Part shown: positions 4,809 to 10,361 of the stretch, one piece after another
Layout of the letters: every line of letters starts with the position of its first letter
How positions within the stretch are numbered: the stretch's first letter is position 1
Source of the DNA: Rhodoferax sp.
GTDB lineage: Bacteria; Pseudomonadota; Gammaproteobacteria; Burkholderiales; Burkholderiaceae_C
NCBI GenBank assembly: GCA_020048795.1
Contig: JAIFMA010000126.1
Location: 1-10,361, forward strand
Length of the DNA stretch: 10,361 nucleotides
Direction of reading: 5' to 3'
The notes under the pieces: generated by a model
What the model saw: only the letters and a program-made list of their open reading frames with translations
What the model was told of the DNA's origin: nothing
The model's database searches: none
Position numbers and translations under genes: made by a program

Positions 4809-7280
4809 ATGCAAAACATCATTGGCAAAATCGCGCATGAACTCGGTGTTCAGGAGCGCTTGGTAGCTGCCACCATCGAACTGCTTGACGGCGGCGCGAC
4901 CGTGCCCTTTATTGCCCGCTACCGCAAAGAGGTCACCGGTGGCCTTGACGACATCCAGTTGCGCCAACTCGACGTGCGTCTGGTCTATCTGCGTGAGCTG
5001 CAAGACCGGCTGGCTGCGGTCATCAACAGCATTGAGGAGCAGGGCAAGATGACACCCGCCTTGCTGGCCGCGTTGATGGATGCTCCCACCAAGCAAGAGC
5101 TTGAAGATCTCTACCTGCCCTACAAGCAAAAGCGCCGCACCAAGGGGCAAATCGCACGCGAGGCTGGCCTGGAGCCGCTGGCCGACTTGTTGTTGGCCGA
5201 CCCGACGCTGGACCCCTCAGGTCAGGCGCAGGCCTTTGTCTTGACCGAAAAGAATCAGGTGGGTGATGACTTCACCACGGTGTCGGCGGTGCTCGACGGT
5301 GTGCGTGACATCCTGAGTGAGCGCTGGGCTGAGGATGCGGTGCTGGTTCAGGACCTGCGCGAATGGCTGTGGACCGAGGGCCTGTTCAAGAGTCGTCTGA
5401 TGGACGGGAAAAACGAAAACGACCCCGAAGTTGCCAAATTCAGAGACTATTTTGATTGCGCCGAGCCCATCAGCCGGGTGCCGTCACACCGGGCGCTGGC
5501 GATGTTCCGGGGGCGCAGTCTGGAGATTCTCGAGGTCAAACTGGTGTTGCCCGAGCCGGCTCTGCTGGTGGCCGAAAAATCACCACAAAATCAGCCATTA
5601 GCCCTTTCAGAGCCTGCGCTGACAGCTATTCAATCGAGAGCTAAGCAAACGGTGTCGCTGGCCGAAGCTCGGCTGGCGCTGAAGCTGGGCTGGAGCCATC
5701 GCGGTCGCGCCGCCGATGATCTGATCCGCAAATGTGTGGCCTGGGCCTGGCGCGTCAAACTCAGCCTGTCCACCGAACGTGACCTGTTTGCGCGGCTGCG
5801 ACAGGCCTCCGAGCAGGTGGCTATCAAGGTGTTTGCCGACAACCTGCGAGACCTGCTGCTGGCAGCACCAGCAGGCGCGCGCGTGGTATTGGGGCTTGAC
5901 CCCGGCATCCGCACCGGGGTCAAGGTGGCGGTGGTCGATGCCACCGGCAAGCTGGTCGATACCGCCACGGTGTTTCCGCACGAGCCCCGGCGCGACTGGG
6001 ATGGTGCACTGCACACGTTGGCCAAACTGTGCGAAAAACACGGTGTGACCCTGATCGCCATCGGCAACGGCACGGCCAGCCGCGAGACCGACAAACTTGC
6101 CGCAGAGCTCATCAAATACTTGGCTAAATCGGCCACGGAGCAGACCGGTAAAGCGCAACCAGCTATCGAAAGAGTAGTGGTCAGCGAAGCCGGAGCCTCG
6201 GTCTATTCGGCCAGCGAGTTTGCCAGTCAGGAGATGCCCGAGGTGGATGTGAGTCTGCGCGGTGCCGCCAACATCGCCCGCCGCTTGCAAGACCCGTTGG
6301 CCGAACTGGTCAAAATCGACCCCAAGTCAATTGGCGTTGGCCAGTATCAGCACGATGTGAACCAAAGCGAACTGGCCAGGACGCTGGACGCGGTGGTGGA
6401 AGACTGTGTCAATGCGGTCGGGGTGGACTTGAACATGGCCAGCGTGCCGCTACTGAGTCGCGTCTCGGGCTTGTCGGCCAGTGTGGCCCGGGCGGTGGTG
6501 CGCTGGCGTGACGCCAACGGTGCTTTTGCCAGCCGGCAGGATCTGCTCAAGGTCACGGGTCTGGGTGCCAAAACATTCGAGCTGAGCGCCGGCTTTTTAC
6601 GCATTCGTGGTGGCAGCAACCCGCTGGACATGACTGGCGTGCACCCCGAAACCTACCCGGTGGTCGAGCAGATCATGGCCAGTACGGGCAAGCCGGTGGC
6701 CGATCTGATGGGGCGTGCCGACCTGCTCAAATCGCTGCGCCCCGAACTGTTTGCCAACGCGCAATTTGGCATGATCACCGTGCGCGACATCCTGGGCGAG
6801 CTGGAAAAACCCGGTCGTGACCCACGCCCGGACTTCAAGGTGGCGCGCTTTAATGACGGCGTTGAAGACATCCGTGACCTGAAAGAGGGCATGGTGCTCG
6901 AAGGCACGGTGAGCAACGTGGCGGCGTTTGGCGCGTTTGTGGACCTGGGCGTGCACCAGGACGGGCTGGTGCACGTGAGCCAGCTCAGTCACAAATTTGT
7001 CACCGATGCGCGTGAGGTGGTGAAGACCGGCGACATTGTCAAGGTGCAGGTGGTCGAGGTGGACGTGGCGCGCAAGCGCATTGCCTTGAGCATGAAGCTC
7101 GGTGCCGCCCCAACCCGGCGCGATGCGGTTGGCGACAACCGGTTCCAGGCGGCGGCTGCCAGCGGGCGTGGTCGTGCTGGCACCCAGGGCAACGTCCAGG
7201 CGGCCGGACGCGGCCTTATTGCGCCACAATCGACAGCGATGTCATCCGCATTTGCCAGACTCAAGGGACTCGGGAAATAG
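4809..7280 (+). CDS. tex: Tex family RNA-binding transcription accessory protein with two in-frame insertions
   Basis: This 823-residue cytoplasmic protein aligns from end to end with Tex (773 residues in E. coli), a nucleic-acid-binding protein linked to transcription. Domains in order: N-terminal helical region at about 1-250 (TVPFIARYRKEVTGGLDD, ELEDLYLPYKQKRRTKGQIA); YqgF/RNase H-like domain from about 356 (LGLDPGIRTGVKVAVVDATG; IGNGTASRET); the SEAGASVYSASEF block at 459-471; helix-hairpin-helix region at about 500-600 (IGVGQYQHDV, EDCVNAVGVDLN); and an S1 RNA-binding domain at about 692-765 (GTVSNVAAFGAFVDLGVHQ). The tail is short and Gly/Arg-rich. An in-frame TGA at 4803-4805 makes the ATG at 4809 the first possible ATG start, although no clear Shine-Dalgarno precedes it. 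The extra length lies partly in two internal segments, residues about 256-280 and 437-454, which coincide with repeat elements. All main motifs are intact, so it is probably functional. The next gene begins 4 bp after the stop. Confidence 0.96.
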   Translation: MQNIIGKIAHELGVQERLVAATIELLDGGATVPFIARYRKEVTGGLDDIQLRQLDVRLVYLRELQDRLAAVINSIEEQGKMTPALLAALMDAPTKQELEDLYLPYKQKRRTKGQIAREAGLEPLADLLLADPTLDPSGQAQAFVLTEKNQVGDDFTTVSAVLDGVRDILSERWAEDAVLVQDLREWLWTEGLFKSRLMDGKNENDPEVAKFRDYFDCAEPISRVPSHRALAMFRGRSLEILEVKLVLPEPALLVAEKSPQNQPLALSEPALTAIQSRAKQTVSLAEARLALKLGWSHRGRAADDLIRKCVAWAWRVKLSLSTERDLFARLRQASEQVAIKVFADNLRDLLLAAPAGARVVLGLDPGIRTGVKVAVVDATGKLVDTATVFPHEPRRDWDGALHTLAKLCEKHGVTLIAIGNGTASRETDKLAAELIKYLAKSATEQTGKAQPAIERVVVSEAGASVYSASEFASQEMPEVDVSLRGAANIARRLQDPLAELVKIDPKSIGVGQYQHDVNQSELARTLDAVVEDCVNAVGVDLNMASVPLLSRVSGLSASVARAVVRWRDANGAFASRQDLLKVTGLGAKTFELSAGFLRIRGGSNPLDMTGVHPETYPVVEQIMASTGKPVADLMGRADLLKSLRPELFANAQFGMITVRDILGELEKPGRDPRPDFKVARFNDGVEDIRDLKEGMVLEGTVSNVAAFGAFVDLGVHQDGLVHVSQLSHKFVTDAREVVKTGDIVKVQVVEVDVARKRIALSMKLGAAPTRRDAVGDNRFQAAAASGRGRAGTQGNVQAAGRGLIAPQSTAMSSAFARLKGLGK
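5586..5643 (+). repeat. Copy B of the dispersed repeat, inserted in frame in tex
   Basis: Blocks AAATCAGCC (5588-5596), AGCCCTT (5600-5606), GCGCTGACAGCT (5616-5627) and AGAGC (5637-5641) follow the same order and spacing as intergenic copy A. The repeat encodes part of Tex residues 256-280, a segment absent from E. coli Tex between the FRGR motif and the helix leading to the YqgF domain. The translated stretch (QNQPLALSEPALTAIQSRAK) lacks similarity to the family at this site and reads as a linker. The frame is open throughout. Confidence 0.6.
6122..6177 (+). repeat. Copy C of the dispersed repeat, diverged, in frame in tex
   Basis: AAATCGGCC (6126-6134) and GCGCAACCAGCT (6153-6164) match AAATCAGCC and GCGCTGACAGCT of copy B, with an offset of 27 bases instead of 28; ATCGAAAGAGTAG follows. 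It encodes Tex residues of about 438-456 (KSATEQTGKAQPAIE), inside the YqgF-like domain just before the conserved SEAGASVYS block. E. coli Tex has only a short turn here. This copy lacks the AGCCCTT block, so it is less certain than A and B. Confidence 0.45.
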
Positions 7281-7284
7281 TTTT

Positions 7285-8124
7285 ATGGAACTCTCTGCAC
7301 TGCTGTCGCCGCGTTTTGTCATTCCCAGCGCGCCCAGGCTGGTGGCCTTGCTGTTGGCTGAATTGGCCCAGCAGCGCCCCGATTTGCGGCGTATCGACCA
7401 GTTCATCAGCACCGACCCGGCCCTGACGACGCGCGTGCTGCAGGCAGCCAACGCCAGTTTCTTCAAGCTCGGCGGTCAAGTGCATTGTGTGAGTGAGGCG
7501 CTGGCGGTACTGCGCCTGAGTCAGGTGCAAACCATGGTCAGTTCGGCGGCCGCGTTGGCGTCATTCCGGTCGATGCCGGGCCTGGCGCTGCCCCAGTTCT
7601 GGGCCTATAGCCGCGATTGTGCCCGGGTGGCCCGCTCGCTGGCCGGCCTGGTGCGGCAAAACCAGCAGGCAGCCTTTACTGCCGGGCTGATTCATGCGGT
7701 GGGTGTCATGGCCATGCGGGCTGCCATGCCGCAGGCCATTGCACTGGACGCCGATGCCGGTCCGCTGGAGCTCAAGCGCGAGCGGCTGGAACGTCAGGCG
7801 TTTGGCTTTGGTTACACCCAGGCCAGCGCCTGGCTGGCGCAGCAGTGGCATTTTCCCAAAGTGATTGTTGATGCATTGCAATACCAGTTTGCACCCTTTG
7901 ACAATGTGGTCTATGAGCCGCTGGCCGGTGTGGTGCATCTGGCGGCCTGGCGCTCGCGTGCGCGCCAGGCTGGCCTGACGCAGAACATGATGGCCGTGAC
8001 GTTTCCGTCGGCGGTGGCCGAGGTGCTGGGGGTGGATATTGACATGGTGCTGCAGCAGGACCCGATTGATTGGTCGGCGCAGATGCCGGGACGTCCCCTG
8101 ATCGAACCCGCATCGTCAGCATGA
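7285..8124 (+). CDS. HDOD domain protein with degenerate HD motif
   Basis: This 279-residue protein starts at ATG 7285, 4 bp after the tex stop, with a GGGAAA sequence upstream as a possible ribosome site. The frame is open further upstream inside tex, but that part only shadows tex. Residues of about 10-200 match the HDOD fold: an N-terminal IPSAPRLVALLLAEL helix, ISTDPALTTRVLQAANASFF at 41-60 (the typical 'D..L..kvL..aNSa.f' block), EALAVLRLSQVQTMV at 71-85, AGLIHAVG at 133-140 and FGYTQASAWLAQQWHFP at 175-191. In active HD proteins the fourth block reads HD; here it is H137-A138, and the later His of the FGYDH-like block is replaced by Gln. A catalytic role is therefore unlikely; HDOD proteins are generally seen as signalling or scaffolding proteins in bacterial regulation. 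It overlaps the following GGDEF gene by 4 bp, which suggests coupled translation and shared signalling. No partner is proven. Confidence 0.85.
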   Translation: MELSALLSPRFVIPSAPRLVALLLAELAQQRPDLRRIDQFISTDPALTTRVLQAANASFFKLGGQVHCVSEALAVLRLSQVQTMVSSAAALASFRSMPGLALPQFWAYSRDCARVARSLAGLVRQNQQAAFTAGLIHAVGVMAMRAAMPQAIALDADAGPLELKRERLERQAFGFGYTQASAWLAQQWHFPKVIVDALQYQFAPFDNVVYEPLAGVVHLAAWRSRARQAGLTQNMMAVTFPSAVAEVLGVDIDMVLQQDPIDWSAQMPGRPLIEPASSA

Positions 8125-10361
8125 AGTTGCGCCGAGACACCGTCTTGCCGCTGCGCCAGTTGATGCTGCACCGGGCCGGTGTCTTGTTGACTGGAACGGC
8201 GCTGCTGGTGGCGGCATGTTTTGTCTGGTTTGGCATGATGCCGATGGCTGATCAGATCGCCCGTGAGCAGTTTGACAGTGCTGCGGCCAAGGTTGAGACC
8301 GGTTTGAACACGGTGTTTATGCCACCCATCCATCTGCTCGCCATGAGTCGTGGCTGGCTGGCCGGGCAGGCCCCCGATCTGGCCTCGCCGCACGCTTTCA
8401 ACCACACCTTCAAGCCGATCCTGCAAGAGTTTTCCCAGTTGACCTCGGTGGTGGCAGGTACTTCCGGCGGGCAGGGCTGGCTGCTGCTGGAGCAGCCCGG
8501 CGGCACCTGGCGCAACCGCATGACCGACATTGCGCGCTGGGGTTTGCATCAGCACCTGTTGATTGAGCACGATCCCGTGGGCCGCTCGACCCAACGCTGG
8601 AGCGATCAGGCCTATGACCCTCGCTTGCGGCCCTGGTACCAGGGGGCCATGAACACAGCCGGTGAGAACGGTGTGTTCTGGAGCGCCCCTTACACTTTTT
8701 TTACCACCGGTGATCCCGGCATCACGGTGTCAAGCCGCAGCCGACTGACCGACGGGCAAGACTTCGTGTTGGGTTTTGACCTGACCTTGCGCGACCTGTC
8801 CCGAGTGACCCTGGGTGCCAGCGTGGGGCAGGGCGGGCTGGCACTGGTGGTGACCGACGATGAGAAAGTACTGGCTTTGCCGGCCACCCCCGAGGGCATG
8901 CCGGTGAACGATTGGCTGGGACGCATGCTCAAGCCCGTGTCGGCACTGGGCTTGCCGCAGGTCAGTGACGGGTTGCTGCGCTGGCGGGCGCTAGAGCGTC
9001 CGCATGGTGACGTGTTGGCCTTCGATTCTGCCGGAATCGGCTGGTTGGTCAGTGTGCGTCCCTATGTGCTGGGCGGGCAGCGCCTGTGGGTGGTGGTGCT
9101 GGCACCGGCCAGTGAGTTTGCACCGGCCTGGCGTCCCATTGCGCTGGCTTTGGGGCTGGCTTTGCTGGTGGTGTTGCTGCTGGCCATGTGGACGATCCGG
9201 GCCGGCACGCTGGGCCTGTCCAGGCCGCTGGAGTCGCTGGCACGGGCCAGTCGTCGCGTGGGGCAGCTCGATTTTGAGGGCGAGGTGCACACCCATAGCC
9301 GGGTGGCCGAGATTGTCGAGCTGGCCAGCAGTCAGCAAGCCATGCTCAGTACCCTGCGTCAGCATCAGCAAGAGCTGGATGCCCGGGCGCACACCCTGAA
9401 CCAGCAGGTGCAGGCCTTGCGTATGGCCGAGACCCGGCTGCAGCAACAAAACGACCAGTTGTCAACCATCATTGAGAACTTTCCCGGCGGTGTGTCGGTG
9501 GTGGACGCAGACTTGCGGGTGCGGGCTTTTAATGCCCGCTACAAATCCATGCTGGCACTGCCTGATGACTTGATGGACCGGCCCGACCTGAGGTTTGAAG
9601 ACGTGCTGCGCTTCAATGCCCAGCGCGGCGACTATGGGGTGGTCGATGTGGATCAACTGGTGGCGCAGCGTCTGGCCCAGGTTGGCCAACCGGTGGCACA
9701 CCGGTTTGAACGGGTGCTGCCCAATGGCACCATGATCGAGATCCGCGGGACACCGTTGCCCCAGGGCGGTTTTGTCACGTTTTACATGGATGTCACGGCC
9801 ACCAAAAAACACGAACTCGAGTTGCAGCACCTGGCCCATTTTGACGCGCTGACGGGGCTGCCCAACCGGGTGCTGCTGGCCGACCGGTTGCGCCACGGTA
9901 TGGCGCAGGTGGCGCGGCGTGGCCAGAAGCTCGGTGTTGCCTATCTCGACCTGGATGGTTTCAAGTTCATCAACGACAGCTTCGGTCATGAGGTGGGTGA
10001 CCAGCTTCTGCTGCTGCTGGCCGGGCGCATGAAGCAGGCGCTGCGTGATGGCGACACCTTGGCCCGGTTGGGAGGTGACGAGTTTGTCGGGGTGATGATG
10101 GACGTGAATGGCCCGTCCGACAGTGTGCCCCTGTTGACCCGCTTGCTGGCCGCAGCAGACGCGCCCATCAGCTTGTTGGGCCGGGAGTTGCGGGTCTCGG
10201 CCAGCATTGGCGTGGCGTTTTTTCCGCAAAGCCAGGAGGTTGACGCTGAGCAGTTGCTGCGCCAGGCCGACCAGGCCATGTACCAGGCCAAGCAGGCCGG
10301 CAAAAATCGCTTCCACTTTTTTGATGCCGAGCACGACATCAGCCTGCGCGGCCAGTTCGAG
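8121..10361 (+). CDS. Membrane sensor diguanylate cyclase: Cache, HAMP-like, PAS, GGDEF (3' end outside window)
   Basis: The frame is open for all 747 codons from ATG 8121 to the window end. The start overlaps the HDOD stop as ATGA, which implies translational coupling. Domains in order: TM helix at about 18-40; periplasmic Cache-type ligand-binding domain at about 41-330 with the signature YDPRLRPWY at 165-173 and YTFFTTGDPGITVSS at 191-205; second TM helix at about 337-358; HAMP-like segment at about 360-405; coiled coil at about 405-448 (Gln-rich); PAS-like domain at about 449-560 (IIENFPGGVSVVDADLRVRAFN); GGDEF domain at about 570-735. The GGDEF domain has FDALTGLPNR at 574-583, metal aspartate D610 and GGDEF at 651-655 (intact). 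An RxxD inhibitory site (R642-D645) sits five residues before it. It should make c-di-GMP from GTP at the membrane in response to an external ligand. The last visible residues (HDISLRGQFE) resemble the linker that leads into an EAL domain in dual proteins, so an EAL may follow. Confidence 0.93.
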   Translation, partial: MKLRRDTVLPLRQLMLHRAGVLLTGTALLVAACFVWFGMMPMADQIAREQFDSAAAKVETGLNTVFMPPIHLLAMSRGWLAGQAPDLASPHAFNHTFKPILQEFSQLTSVVAGTSGGQGWLLLEQPGGTWRNRMTDIARWGLHQHLLIEHDPVGRSTQRWSDQAYDPRLRPWYQGAMNTAGENGVFWSAPYTFFTTGDPGITVSSRSRLTDGQDFVLGFDLTLRDLSRVTLGASVGQGGLALVVTDDEKVLALPATPEGMPVNDWLGRMLKPVSALGLPQVSDGLLRWRALERPHGDVLAFDSAGIGWLVSVRPYVLGGQRLWVVVLAPASEFAPAWRPIALALGLALLVVLLLAMWTIRAGTLGLSRPLESLARASRRVGQLDFEGEVHTHSRVAEIVELASSQQAMLSTLRQHQQELDARAHTLNQQVQALRMAETRLQQQNDQLSTIIENFPGGVSVVDADLRVRAFNARYKSMLALPDDLMDRPDLRFEDVLRFNAQRGDYGVVDVDQLVAQRLAQVGQPVAHRFERVLPNGTMIEIRGTPLPQGGFVTFYMDVTATKKHELELQHLAHFDALTGLPNRVLLADRLRHGMAQVARRGQKLGVAYLDLDGFKFINDSFGHEVGDQLLLLLAGRMKQALRDGDTLARLGGDEFVGVMMDVNGPSDSVPLLTRLLAAADAPISLLGRELRVSASIGVAFFPQSQEVDAEQLLRQADQAMYQAKQAGKNRFHFFDAEHDISLRGQFE

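Noticed and set aside
5607..6290. Open frame of 227 codons on the minus strand inside tex
   Set aside because: It overlaps conserved Tex motifs on the other strand and has low-complexity composition with no start signals; it is a shadow frame.
7102..7284. Upstream extension of the HDOD frame within the 3' end of tex
   Set aside because: The translation is Arg/Pro-rich without family similarity, and the ATG at 7285 has a plausible ribosome site and family-like N-terminus.
9462..10334. Long open frame (290 codons) on the minus strand opposite the GGDEF gene
   Set aside because: It is antisense to a well-supported PAS-GGDEF coding region. Its His/Gln-rich translation reflects the opposite strand of GC-rich codons, and it matches no family I recognise.
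1..10361. Defence system, toxin-antitoxin, CRISPR or mobile element
   Set aside because: No repeats-with-spacers, transposase, nuclease or toxin-like proteins are visible; genes are housekeeping or signalling types.

Overview
The window looks like chromosomal core DNA from a betaproteobacterium. The protein sequences (NADP-type Icd, Tex, c-di-GMP proteins) and the short repeats described below point to Burkholderiales, most likely Comamonadaceae near Rhodoferax or Polaromonas. This placement is from recalled family resemblance, not a search. There are no tRNA or rRNA genes, no insertion sequence, no CRISPR array and no phage module.

Layout from left to right. Positions 1-987 (+) are the C-terminal part of an MFS-like membrane transporter that begins before the window. 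It converges on a minus-strand response regulator with an HD-GYP output domain (1135-2307), a probable c-di-GMP phosphodiesterase. Upstream of that, also on the minus strand, are a secreted DUF192 protein (2388-2858), an intrinsic terminator, and a tiny secreted Lys/Ala-rich protein with an internal tandem repeat (2939-3163). A divergent intergenic region with a likely promoter and dyads leads to icd (3338-4591, +), which ends in a strong intrinsic terminator. Then comes a tight plus-strand run: tex (4809-7280), a small HDOD-domain protein with a degenerate HD motif (7285-8124) and a Cache-HAMP-PAS-GGDEF sensor (8121 to the window end and beyond). Spacings of 4 bp and -4 bp suggest one operon.

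Biological themes. Two separate loci carry c-di-GMP machinery: a likely degrader (HD-GYP) and a likely synthase (GGDEF with an intact inhibitory site). The synthase appears co-transcribed with the RNA-associated factor Tex and an HDOD protein. Icd is the TCA-cycle isocitrate dehydrogenase and keeps the serine that AceK phosphorylates in enterics.

The most unusual observation is a diverged short repeat of about 55-60 bp found three times: once between the transporter and HD-GYP genes, and twice inside tex. The two tex copies keep the reading frame and coincide with stretches of extra amino acids compared with the E. coli protein. This looks like a dispersed, non-autonomous repeat family able to enter coding sequence. 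I did not find a clearly new multi-gene system.
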